Position numbers and translations under genes: made by a program. DNA of 30,989 nucleotides from Phoronis australis. Lineage: Eukaryota; Phoronida; Phoronidae. Within the stretch, counting starts at the first letter, position 1; each line of letters opens with the position of its first letter. This document shows positions 1 through 9,310 of the stretch, piece by piece. The stretch spans positions 1 to 30,989 of the forward strand of contig NMRA01000757.1 in the NCBI GenBank assembly GCA_002633005.1, written 5' to 3'. The notes beneath the pieces were generated by a model. The model had not been told where the DNA came from. It worked only from the letters and a program-made list of their open reading frames with translations, and did not search any database.

Positions 1-287
1 TCTAAATCCAACATTCTGTCCTCAACCTTAGAAAATCTATCAGAGAAGACTGTTTCCAAGCGAGTAGTTGACTCAATAATTAGGAACTTCAATTCGGACA
101 AGGTTACCGTTCCGTCAGAGTCTGAGCTGAGTTCTACCGGCGTGGAAACTGTCATGTCGGCCTCACAGTCACTGGCGATAGCAACATTTCCAGAGCTTTT
201 GCTAGTAGAAGCGCTTTCGTTCGGATTCGTCTCTTCTTGTATTGCGCTTTGAGAGCGAAGTGCTTTTCGTTGATTTCTACCCGGCAT
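1..287 (-). CDS. 5' end of a coiled-coil ORF, retroelement ORF1-like (partial)
   Basis: An open frame on the minus strand starts at ATG 287 and runs 95 codons off the left edge without a stop; an in-frame TAA lies upstream at 327-329. The product starts MPGRNQRKALRSQ, then has a Ser/Thr/Glu-rich low-complexity stretch (residues ~15-60) and then a heptad-like segment (LSELKFLIIESTTRLETVF...) that looks like a coiled coil. A basic start, an acidic Ser-rich linker and a coiled coil are typical of ORF1 proteins of L2/CR1/Jockey-type LINEs, which bind RNA and trimerise; this is family knowledge and I cannot name the family. The CpG-rich sequence to about 630 would be its 5' UTR. It is antisense to MMAB, so it would sit in an MMAB intron. 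Alternatively it is the first exon of an unknown host gene. Confidence 0.45.
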   Translation of the reverse strand, partial: MPGRNQRKALRSQSAIQEETNPNESASTSKSSGNVAIASDCEADMTVSTPVELSSDSDGTVTLSELKFLIIESTTRLETVFSDRFSKVEDRMLDL

Positions 288-640
288 AGTTATCAAAAAT
301 ATTGACAAAATTCCCAAGAAGACCAATTAGAACGCCTTCATTGGCCGAGACCGGAACCGGAAGTCGCAAATTCCGTTCTTACCGCGGCGTTGCCGACGAC
401 GTTCACCTCGAAAAGCGGAAGTTGCTCTTTATGTTTCGGAGGAACGTAAATTGTCAACATTGCTGGGGCATCTGGGATAGCGTGGTGGGATTTTCAATGG
501 CGTCTCGTGTGATTGTAAACCGCGGTGACAAATACTACGGCTCTGCAGCCAAAAACGTGTGGGGGTGGGAGTTGAGGAGTGGATGGACGAGATAAAAAGA
601 CGCAGACACACGCTACTGATGGCGGTAACGTTTTTTTTTT
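288..640 (-). other. CpG-rich leader upstream of the ORF1-like frame
   Basis: CpG density here is far above most of the window, and the stretch ends at a run of ten T (631-640). It fits the 5' UTR/internal promoter of a LINE read on the minus strand, or a CpG-island promoter. A 97-codon plus-strand frame (302-595) lies antisense to it and shows no recognisable domain. Confidence 0.35.
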
Positions 641-1240
641 AGTCCTACCGATTTTTGTCGGCGGAATGTTCATATTCGACTATTTCAAGGCTGGGTAGCG
701 CGCATGATTTGGGCCGTTAAAAGTTTCCGCATTTTTTGTCATTGGTCATTCCAAGCCCTGCTTATACAACTTTAGACTGATGTCTTGCCTGGCATTGTGG
801 TTTTTATTTTTTCTAGTAGATCGCAACGTCTTGGTCAACTTTTTGCCAAATTTATGGTTAATAAGTAATGTAAAATTTTTGCTGATCAGTTGTTTCCTGG
901 GGTGCATTGGATAGACACAAGTTTTTTGTGAAAAGGCAAGGTCACGTAAGTGAACAACGATTGTTTCATGGAGATGCTTGACACCTTGCTACCATTACTG
1001 AGCCAAATGGCAGCCAGTGATGTGATTGGTTGGTGAGGTTGGAATGTTGAATTATGGGATGGAATTCATAAAGAAAGGGACATAATTCACTGTCTATAAG
1101 CGAAGATTTCTGGCCACAAGTACATGGCTATTGTATTGGGTCTACCCCCTTCAGCCCTGATGTATGCGTTATAGGTATCAACTACTTTTGCATACTTGAA
1201 ATTAAACATGATATAGTAAAGCAAATAATGCTGTTTGTAG
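641..1240. other. MMAB intron, no feature seen
   Basis: AT-rich sequence directly before the first MMAB exon of the window. I looked for the preceding MMAB exon (encoding the stretch before the GGSPAA loop) and did not find it, so the intron starts left of the window. Confidence 0.5.
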
Positions 1241-1305
1241 GGCGGCAGTCCAGCTGCGTGCTCCCTACATCTGGCTAGAGCAGTGTGCAGACGTGCTGAA
1301 AGGAG
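1241..1305 (+). CDS. MMAB: MMAB exon (third from last)
   Basis: Acceptor ctgtttgtag before 1241 and donor AGGAG/gtaagaat at 1306. It holds 21 full codons plus two bases (AG). It encodes the GGSPAA loop and the helix with catalytic Arg/Glu residues (RAVCRRAER). GGSPAA is the form I associate with many bacterial enzymes; human MMAB has GGKISSA. The frame is fixed by homology and by the phase of the next exon. Confidence 0.93.
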
Positions 1306-4300
1306 GTAAGAATGAACACGTTTCTCTTCTCTTTATGATGTTGATATAGTAATACAATCTGTTGTCCTGTATCCATGAGGGGCTAGGGGCTGTGTTGTAT
1401 CCATGAGGGGCTAGGGGCTGTGCTGTGCCCATGAGGGGCTAGGGGCTGTTCTTTACCCATGAGGAGCTAGGGGCTGTGCTGTGTCCATGATGCCCTGGGG
1501 CATGTGTTGTATCCATGGGGGCTAGGGGATGGGTTGTATCCATGAGGGGCTAGGGGATGTTCTTTCAGCTCAGGGCTGTTACTGTGTGCTAATTGTGCAT
1601 TCTTATGTTGGTTTCTTATGAAAACCTATGAAGTTTTATCAATAGGTGGCGCCACATGGTACGACCTCGATGAGTGTTTTTATAGGTTTGCCAAGTGCAT
1701 AATGACATGTATTAAATGTATACCTGCAACAAGGCACATGAAAGACTTGGTCAAGAGACCAAGTCCTATCCAGTGCTGCTGTGGCATTTGATTGTAATAG
1801 TCTCAATCATAAAACCTAAAATTACTTGGAAATACTGCATAAAAACTCACAGTATTCCACTTGACTGGTAACATTGTATCAAGTGTATTTTGAAATCACT
1901 GTACATTGGCAACTTAGTGATGTTTCTGCTCACCCAATGAACAGCTGTAAATGTACCAGTGACCCATCTTAAGTTTTTACCTGACCCCAGATCTTGTTTG
2001 CTTCGAGTTATGTGATGTGAGAATTGTACAATAGGTGTCGCTGCCTAATGTAAGATTTCTTGTTACTACTTTGGCAAACAAGGTTGTATTAGTCAGTTCG
2101 TTTTTATAAATCAACTTTCTGTTGAACTGTGTAATGGAACCGGATTTTCGGTCTACGTGACTATTAATATATCAAAGATATCTTTTTAGTGCTTGCTGCC
2201 CAACAGTCAAGCAAAGAATAAAATTTAGTCAAACATTTTTCTGTCACATTGACAAGTCAACAGAAAATCCAAAAATTGTGTTTGGATTTCATTCATTCAC
2301 AATGTTCACTGGCATAGGCAAATTCCATTAGGGGGAGCCAAATGTCTAATTTTGGCAACAGGGTGGAGGGTGGCTGAAATGTGTGGCAATCTGTGGTCAG
2401 TTCGTAATGTGAACAAGGGGTGAGGGGGCCAAACGCAAGTGAATTGAGTTTCGATCAGGGGAAGGCTTTTTTGTAAGGCACTGGGGAGCATGGTCCCATT
2501 GTGAGCCCCGCGGCTATGCCAGTGTTTATGGTGCTCAAGTTTGGGTGTATGTCCAAGAAAAGACAAAATATTCAAAATCTTTGATTAGGTCATTGAAAGT
2601 TTCAGTTTGGACAATTAGGTTTGTAACAGCCGCAGTGGACTCAAAACTCCAAAAGTCTCAGGTCGCTCTACATGTCAGAATAAAGTTGGCTTTTTAAAGC
2701 TGTATTTTGCCTTGTCTGGCTGATAGAAAACAAAAGCTGAATTACCCTTTTAGGTTAATAACATTGGTGTCATATTCCACAATTCTTTTTTTGTTACCGG
2801 TGGTTGATTTAAGGGAGGGGGCCATGCCACTAAAATTCTCCTGGATTCCATTTGGCAGTACGGGGGTCATTTTGCGAATGTCTGATGGGCAAAATCCTGG
2901 CTAATACTCTGCCCTGCCCCCCCCCCCCCNAACCCTGGATGCGCCCCTGGTTACCAAGGAAAACACTTCAGGGTTTACTGGAGTCAGCCTACCCTACAAT
3001 TCTGGATTCAAAAATTACTTATGGACACATTGCCTCCGACTTGAGTTGCCTGCTTATTCAGCAATAATTCATGATCAGATAAGTGTGGTAATGTTTTTAA
3101 ACAGCTTAACAGGGGCGAAATGCAACTTTGAAATTTAGGGATACTACCATCCACTCGTTTTTCTGGATATAAAATTGTCTTTTGAGTTCAAGTTGTTTTA
3201 CCATAAATCACTTCTGGTGTTTCTCTGATATGACAGCTTGATTGGAAAGAACCTTTTTAATGAATCCTAAACAAAACAAACAGAACACAATTGACCTAAA
3301 CAAATGAAAAGTGTCTTTGTTTTAACATGTGATATCTAAACAAATAAACGTGATACATAAACACTTCTGTGACAGCTAAATGGTACTGCTGTTTGCAGGC
3401 CTGTCTATTTGAAACCGTCAACAGAAAGGAGACTTCATTTGCCTGGATTTTTAACAACAGGTTCCAGCTGAGGTTTAGAGTGTGATGTAACCTTGTTTAT
3501 TCCTCTGAGATCATAGCCTTTGTGATGACAGTTAAAACAATAGACAAACACTGTGCAGTGTTTGTCTGGTCACCACCCCACCACTCAGCTGTGGTCACTT
3601 GATGTCTGTGAGCCCAAGTGGTCACATGTCATTAAGAACTCATTTCCCAGCTTTAATTATTTGTTTAGTGTGTCATCAAATATACATTACCCCCAACTTA
3701 AGTGTCTTGCTCACAAGCCTAGCCATTAGGCAAGTGTTCCCTCTTATGGAGGGAAAGACAACTGCCATTGTCTGACACATCACCATTTGCTCAGGAGTTG
3801 TGGTGTGGTTAGAAAAATATTCTCATATTTGCGTAGACTTGGCATTGAATACTGGCAACTTTCATTTCCAGCAACTTGTAAGGAGGTGAAGGTTTTATTT
3901 TTCTTTTTGCATTGGACAGTCTTTAATCAGAGGTTCATTTCTTTCTCACTTCCTAAAAACCTTGAAATTGACAGATTAACTGTAACAAAATGGTAGCAAA
4001 ATTCTCTTTGCCTCGGAAACTAGGTATTGATGTCTACCATTAAAAGTAGTTTAAAGAAGAGGTCACTTATAACTGATGTATAGCCAGCACGGGGTCATCT
4101 AGCATTTCAAAACTAGCCAGTCAAAATGGATTTTCCAAATTCTCAGGGCATCCCCAACCAATGCCTCTTGACTGTGTTTTATGATGTCCTGTCAGATTGC
4201 TGTTATAATGTGGTATGTTCCTGTGGAGGTATGGGTCTGTAATAAAGTTTGTTGTATCTTACATCATATCTTAAACTAAGTTTTTTATTCTAGACAGGCC

Positions 4301-7300
4301 AATGAGAGTTGGCTGCAAAATTAAGAGAGACACAAGCTATAAGCACTTAACAGAGTGTCCTAGATTAGCTCTCGTTTGGCACCCTGTATTCCACCACCTA
4401 GCATTAGAAAAGTTGTTCTGCCCAATCAAAATGTATGGCTTGCTCACATCCTTTACTTACTGGTCTTCTGGTCAGTTCAGACACGGAAATAATTTTCAGT
4501 CTTACGGAAAGTTTTGGGACCTATTTTGTGTCTGTTGGTTCATAATGAGGTAATGCACAGTGAATGAGATCATGGAATTACAGGAACATTTCACCAATTT
4601 ATAACACAATATGGCAGACTAAGGAAATTTTATTTTGAGATTTTACGGTATTTCTTTAACCCTGGAAGTTTTGAACAATCTTTGATGGGGTGGGGCTAAA
4701 GGTGGGTAAATGACCAGCCGACTTTTTTGAGGGACAAAGTCTCCCCGTTTAATAAATACAGAGGAAAAGGTGTCATTTGGTTGGATCAGTGAAAGAGGCA
4801 ATTTTAGCTTACAAATTTGTTTTAAATTCATGCGATTTTCCCCTGTAGGTATTCTGTATTGAGTTGGAATCACATGGTGACAGTATTATGCATGTTATGC
4901 CCAATGGTGTGAAATCACATGATCACAGTACTAAACATTAGGTGTGAAATTACATAATCATATTGGGGCAAAATCATATTACAGTATTGTACATTTCGTT
5001 TGAAGTAGTAGAATAATAACAGAATTGTAGAACCTTGACAGAGGTCTGTCATCTTCTATAGATTTGGCTTCTTTTCCACCAGATACACTTTGGTGTAGCT
5101 CTGTGATCTTCAATAGATTTTACTGGTTTTTCATCAAATACACTTTGGTGGAGGTCTATGACCTTCTATAGATTTTAATGCTTTTCCACCAGATACACTG
5201 TCAATGAACGGACAGAATGTGTTGCTGGAGAGATTATTGAAATTATATAGATTGCCCAGTGAAAGAAATCATTTCGTTTGAAAATACAAAAACAAAATTA
5301 AGCTGGTTCCAGAGGCGCAGTGTTGAATGACAAAACTGAAATTTCATTGCCTTGGCTTAGGAGTGCTGTAATTTCCAGGTTGCTGTGCCCAGTTGCATGA
5401 AAAAGTCTCAAATAGGGACTCAACTATGTTCTCTAAAATTTAAGGCTTATTTCAGCACTTTTGAAAACATCGATTACCCTTTCTTGTATTATTGTTTTAG
5501 TTTCATTACTAAGTCAACTTTTGACTTTGATGCAAATCGAGAGTGAACTCTTTGTTGAATTGTATGTATTATCGAAAACAATTAGGGATCTTTTCATGCA
5601 ACACCTGTAATTTAAGTACTGAGTCCTTATTTATTTTCAATGAACTCTAGGCTCAGTTTTAGTTATATTATTAGAAAATGTCATTAATCAAAGAGGAGCT
5701 CATAATAAAGATGAAAGGATGGAAAATTATTGCACCTGTAAGTCCATAAAGACACAAATACGCAAAAAGACTTTAGGGACCTTAGTTGAGTTCCTATTTG
5801 GGACTGTTTCATTCAACTGGCCACTGGATTCCCATTTGAGTAAGCAGGTATAATAATTATTTATGTTGGTATGGATTACATTTTCTTCACTATCTCTGGT
5901 TCTCATTTCATGGTCTGCTGAGTTATTGGAAATTTTCACTTGTGTTCTGTTCACACCAAAGCAGTTACAACTTTTAAACCCAATTTAAAGTTTATAACTC
6001 TGTGGTCAGAGCACTTAAAACAGGTTTTAAAAGTTGTAACTGTGGTGCTGTTATAACTCTCTGGTCTGAGCACTTGAAACAGATTTTAAAAGGTGTAACT
6101 GTGGTGGTGTTGTAACCCTGTGTGAGGTTGGTGTAACGAGAGGTTGTAATTGTTGTAACTTGGTGGGAATGCAGCAGTTGTAAAAGTTAGAACTCTGTAG
6201 GTGGCACTGCTGTCAAATCTCTCTGGAAATGATGTCACACTGAGGCTGGAGTGAGAAATACCACTGGTGACTAGTGACTAAAACCATGATCTAGGGTTAT
6301 TGGTGAACAGTCATGATTACATCACACTTACACCTGGTTCTGGTTAGTCTGAACACAACTTGAGTCATGCCATGTTTAGCCCTGGTCTCTCTAGTCCAAT
6401 GGGGACATTGAGACTCACAAGGTAGGTGGCACTAGTGCAGCCAGGCACCTAATCACAGAAAGCCCTGCTATTGGCTAATTACGGAGAGCCCTTATCCCAC
6501 AAGTGCTCTTTACTGATGAGCTGTTTGCTGTTCTGAATCCATTCAGACGTAAAAAGAAAGGCCTTGACCTTCATTAAAGGCGAAGGCAACCTTTTTTCAT
6601 GTCATTTTTAGCAAAAATTAGGTTAGTTGGTTATCCCAGACATATTTTCATCTTAATTACAGCTTTTCATAATTTAACTAAATATTCGTTCTCTACTCCA
6701 GAAGTGACGTTTTGGGTGGCAAGCATTTCCCCGCCAATTTATTTTCATCTAGTCTGACTATGAGAGCTGTCGCGTCAGTCAGTGATCTACCTCCGTTGTG
6801 ATAAGTTCGGTTGTCGTTTGCTTTTGTTTACGAGTCAGTCAACATGCCACACTGTTGCTGCGTACCGGGATGTACTCATGGCCCAAAGCCTGTAAGCAGC
6901 CCTGCTGCGATGTTGAGTAGTGGGAGTGAATACAGGTCCAGTCAGTGACGGAGTATAGTTCGTCGTTCAATGAACAGATCGGTGAGCCAAACTTTGATAA
7001 GTTTATTGTGGACTTGTCTAAAGTATTGGAGCTATTTAGAAGGTGCCAGGTGTCTGGCGAGGGAGTCACACGGCGGGGTGTAAGCAGTTTGTATGCTCAG
7101 GTCACTGTCCAGTGGGAGTGTGTCGCGGTACATTCGGGCAAATGGGACAGTTGTTCCTCTGTCCGTGAGACAATAATGAGTACATCCCGGTACGCAGCAA
7201 CAGTGTGGCATGTTGACTGACTCGTAAACAATATCAAACGATGACCGAACTTATCACAATCGAGATAGAACAATGACCGACTCGGCAGCTCTCACAGTCC

Positions 7301-9310
7301 GACTACATGAAAAGAAATTGGCGCGAAATGCTTGCTTCCCAAAACGTCACTTCCAGAGTAGAGAACGAATAATTAATTAAATTACAAAAAGCTGTAATTA
7401 AGTGGAAAATTTGTCTGGGATAACCAACGAACCTTATTTTTGCTAAAAAAACACATGAAAAAGGGTTGCCTTCGCCTTTAATACCTGGACCTTTCATAAG
7501 CGAGTCTCCCATGATTAATTATGGAAATGAGTTCAGCTGGAGAGCTACTACATGTTGTTGAAATGAATTAATTTACTGGACTATAAAAAGTGACCCTTCA
7601 GGAATTGACACTTAGCATACTGTCAACTCACCAAATGCAATCTGACAAAATTCCAAAAATGGTAACTGAGGTCATCAAATCAAAAAAAACATCAGATCAA
7701 AAAAAAACATTTTTTAAGTCGAGCGGAAAGATATCCCACATAGGCCTACCTCCCAAGGTACATGTCACTCATACATGACTCGTAAGTGAACCCAACTTTT
7801 ATCTGCTTGCTTTCCATCATATTTTGATTGTGCGCTCGGATGTGTGTTCTTGGTTACTTCGTGGTGATTTGAGATTTTTACCACACAATGTCTGAGATCG
7901 CATTGCCGAGCTGAAGGTGTCTGGCTCTCTCGTTAGGACTCTCTCTGGTTCAGCCTTACTCGTATTCATTTGGGAACAACATGACGGGACTATGTAGGAC
8001 TGATTACTTTCACAGTATCCCTTTTAAGTCCAAACCACCCCTGATCTTTGTTTGGAAATGAAAGAGAAAATGTGATTAAGATGGTGTAGGGCTAAAATGC
8101 TGTTGGTGAAAACAGTACAGTGTTATACTTTTAATGTGAAAACAGTACAGTGTTATACTTTTAATGTGAAAACAGTACAGTGTTATACTTTTAATGTGAA
8201 ACAGTACAGTGTTATACTTTTAATGTGAAAACAGTACAGTGTTATACTTTTAATGTGAAAACAGTACAGTGTTATACTTTTAATGTGAAAACAGTACAGT
8301 GTTATACTTTTAATGTTTTAAGAGATTAAATTCATTTGATTGGTAAAACAGTACAGTGTTATACTTTTAATGTTTTAAGAGATTAAATTCATTTGATTGG
8401 TAAAACAGTACAGTGTTATACTTTTAATGTTTTAAGAGATTAAATTCATTTGATTGGTAAAACATCTTCCTTGGACTTTCTTTTTTTCCTGGGAATGCTA
8501 ATGGAATGGTGTCTGGTATCAGGTTGTCAGTGTTGCCTGCAGACGTGGCCTCTGTGAGTTGAGTGTATGTGTTACTGTTACAGATTAGTTGGGCTGACCT
8601 TACCAGTTCACATGTGGTCTACATTATATTCCAGACATATGTGAGCACTGCAATCATAACATTATATTTCAGAGTTGTCCCCCTTGTTCGGGAAGGTGAA
8701 ACGGAACCTGAAGTTATGAAATACCTGAACAGGTTTGTCACTCAAAAATGACGAATTGAATCAATGCGGTAACAAGTCCTCAATTTGGGACAAAAACAAT
8801 TGTTAAAATAGCCATTTTCTATTTTTCATGGATTTCTACATCGCGACATAAGCTAAAAATTTTACCAAATTTTTTTGGTGCTTGCATCCTAGTTCCATGT
8901 CAGTTATACCATGCTAAAATCTGTGTAAAATTTCTTGAAAGTCCTTTTTTGGTGAGAAATTTTAGTGAAATAAAATTTTATTTGGCACTCATATTCTGTA
9001 CCAAACTGAATTTTTGCCGCAACTCTTTTCATTGCAACTTTTGATACAATTAGGCAATTAAAATGTTCATCTTTCAAACAGTATCCCCATTTTACAGCTC
9101 AACATGGTCTTGCCAGTTTTATTAAATACGTCATTTTAAAAATGTCATTATGTCTTAGCTAAAAATATTTTCAATCATATATTGTGCAGATTGTACGTTA
9201 CATTAATTTTTTTCAGGTTGAGTGACTTCCTTTTCACCGCTGCGCGTTTCACACACTTGACTGAAGGGGGCAGTGAAGTGCTGTACAGACCAGTTGCTCC
9301 CAAAACATGA
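1241..9310 (+). CDS. MMAB: Cob(I)yrinic acid a,c-diamide (cob(I)alamin) adenosyltransferase, last three exons
   Basis: Three exons (1241-1305, 8673-8732, 9217-9310) join in phase. The joined product contains GGSPAACSLHLARAVCRRAER, then RVVPLVREGETEPEVMKYLN, then RLSDFLFTAARF and a short tail to TGA (9308-9310). This is the C-terminal part of the PduO-type ATP:cob(I)alamin adenosyltransferase; the human enzyme has CRRAERRVVPLV and LSDYLFTLAR in the same order. The enzyme transfers the 5'-deoxyadenosyl group of ATP to cob(I)alamin in mitochondria, making the cofactor of methylmalonyl-CoA mutase. The Arg/Glu cluster CRRAER, which in the human enzyme is active-site and a site of disease mutations, is intact. 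About 72 codons are present of ~240-250 usual; the N-terminal exons are outside the window. No frameshift or stop is seen, so the gene is probably functional. Confidence 0.93.
1373..1560. repeat. 28-bp G-rich minisatellite, about 7 copies
   Basis: Units start at 1373, 1401, 1429, 1457, 1485 and so on, each built on CCATGAGGGGCTAGGGGCTG. The fifth and sixth copies are degenerate. It lies about 65 bp downstream of the MMAB donor at 1306. Each unit has two GGGG runs three bases apart on the transcribed-sense strand, which could form G-quadruplexes or bind G-run splicing factors such as hnRNP H; that role is inference. Confidence 0.9.
1561..2797. other. MMAB intron, no gene seen
   Basis: No exon found. 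The one point noted is a CTCF-like core, TAGGTGGCGC, at 1643-1652. The stretch 2300-2560 is somewhat G-rich but has no frame with recognisable content. Confidence 0.4.
2798..2949 (+). mobile_element. hAT-like MITE, copy 1 (152 bp)
   Basis: It starts CGGTGGTTGATTT and ends GGATGCGCCCCTG, imperfect terminal inverted repeats shared with copies at 24240 (inverted) and 30739. It is flanked by a perfect 5-bp duplication GTTAC (2793-2797 and 2950-2954). The interior matches the other copies (GCCATGCC, AAAATCCTGGCTAATACTCTGCCCTG). A C-run with one unresolved base (2917-2930) lies inside. It has no coding capacity, so it must have been mobilised in trans. Confidence 0.85.
2955..4869. other. MMAB intron, no feature seen
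   Basis: I found no exon, array or element here. The short frames at 3787-3996 and 4302-4553 show no family signature and no convincing splice borders. Confidence 0.4.
4870..4995. repeat. Degenerate tandem repeat, ~45-50 bp unit
   Basis: Three diverged copies built on AATCACATG..CACAGTA and GGTGTGAAAT. Spacing is irregular, so borders are approximate. Confidence 0.5.
5041..5203. repeat. Tandem repeat, ~61-bp unit, about 2.7 copies
   Basis: Each unit contains GAGGTCTGTCATCTTCTATAG-like sequence followed by TTTTCCACCAGATACACT and TTGGTG. The middle copy is diverged (TTTTTCATCAAATACACT). Located in the MMAB intron. Confidence 0.8.
5204..5955. other. MMAB intron, no feature seen
   Basis: AT-rich intron sequence with no exon, repeat or element that I can support. 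Confidence 0.4.
5960..6200. repeat. Degenerate ~62-bp tandem repeat with an inverted copy at its left edge
   Basis: Two clear direct units (about 5988-6050 and 6051-6112) share TATAACTCT.TGGTC.GAGCACTT.AAACAG.TTTTAAAA; further decayed pieces (GTTGTAAC) run to about 6200. The sequence CAGTTACAACTTTTAAA at 5962 is the reverse complement of TTTAAAAGTTGTAACTG near 6025, so the left part can form a hairpin. Confidence 0.65.
6201..6573. other. MMAB intron, no feature seen
   Basis: Nothing recognised between the degenerate array and the fold-back element. Confidence 0.4.
6844..6948 (+). pseudogene. THAP-domain start, left arm (truncated transposase remnant)
   Basis: ATG at 6844 opens a 34-codon frame to TGA 6946-6948. 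The first 12 residues, MPHCCCVPGCTH, match the beginning of THAP fingers (C-x(2-4)-C). The downstream Cys and His ligands and the AVPTIF-type motif are missing because the frame leaves the inverted arm after residue 12 and runs into unrelated sequence. It is probably a relic of the first exon of the autonomous transposase. Confidence 0.5.
7032..7211 (-). pseudogene. THAP-domain start, right arm (59-codon remnant)
   Basis: On the minus strand, ATG at 7211 opens a 59-codon frame to TAG. It starts with the same 12 residues as the left-arm copy, then diverges (YCLTDRGTTVPFARMYRD...). TVPFARMYRD resembles the region of THAP domains where a Phe-x-Phe/Pro stretch follows the first Cys pair, so this arm may keep more of the original domain than the left one. 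A complete C2CH finger is not present. Confidence 0.4.
7482..8105. other. MMAB intron, no feature seen
   Basis: Contains only a short A-rich duplicated patch at about 7675-7712 (TCAAAAAAAACAT repeated). No exon found. Confidence 0.4.
8106..8465. repeat. Two-level tandem array: 30-bp units then 57-bp units
   Basis: Seven units of 30 bp (one 29 bp) starting GTGAAAACAGTACAGTG lie at 8106-8314. They are followed by 57-bp units at 8315-8371 and 8372-8428 and a partial third to 8465. The 57-bp unit is the 27-bp core (AAAACAGTACAGTGTTATAC plus TTTTAAT) joined to a new 30-bp segment (GTTTTAAGAGATTAAATTCA...). Copies are almost identical, so the array is recent or kept homogeneous. It ends about 210 bp before the MMAB acceptor at 8671. 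Confidence 0.95.
8673..8732 (+). CDS. MMAB: MMAB exon (second from last)
   Basis: Acceptor attatatttcag before 8673 and donor AACAG/gtttgt at 8733. The first A completes the split Arg codon of the previous exon (AG+A), and the exon ends with AG of the next split Arg codon. It encodes VVPLVREGETEPEVMKYLN, matching the conserved stretch after CRRAER in MMAB. The donor (gtttgt) is weaker than the one at 1306. Confidence 0.93.
8733..9216 (+). other. MMAB: Last MMAB intron (484 bp)
   Basis: AT-rich intron with several runs of A and T (for example TAAAAATTTTACCAAATTT near 8855) and a polypyrimidine tract directly before the acceptor tttttttcag. No other feature. Confidence 0.8.
9217..9310 (+). CDS. 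MMAB: MMAB terminal coding exon
   Basis: Acceptor attttttttcag before 9217. The first G completes the split Arg codon. The product is LSDFLFTAARFTHLTEGG then SEVLYRPVAPKT and TGA at 9308-9310. LSD(Y/F)LFT..R is the conserved C-terminal helix of the enzyme. The tail is of similar character to other MMAB tails, which vary in sequence. Confidence 0.92.

Larger units (their letters stand above)
6578..7477. mobile_element. TTAA-flanked fold-back DNA transposon, Kolobok-like, non-autonomous (900 bp)
   Basis: The termini AGGCGAAGGCAACC and GGTTGCCTTCGCCT are exact inverse complements, and TTAA lies on both sides (6574-6577, 7478-7481). The inverted arms run 6578-6879 and 7176-7477, 302 bp each, diverged by point changes and small indels, around a ~296-bp centre. 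Both arms encode the start MPHCCCVPGCTH, the N-terminus of a THAP-type zinc finger. TTAA target duplication plus a THAP transposase is the signature of the Kolobok superfamily (family knowledge); piggyBac also uses TTAA but its ends usually start CCY. No catalytic domain is present, so the copy is non-autonomous. It is CpG-rich relative to its surroundings, which suggests a fairly recent insertion into the MMAB intron. Confidence 0.8.

Noticed and set aside
302-595. 97-codon plus frame in the CpG-rich leader
   Set aside because: Antisense to the leader of the ORF1-like frame; open because of GC content; no domain.
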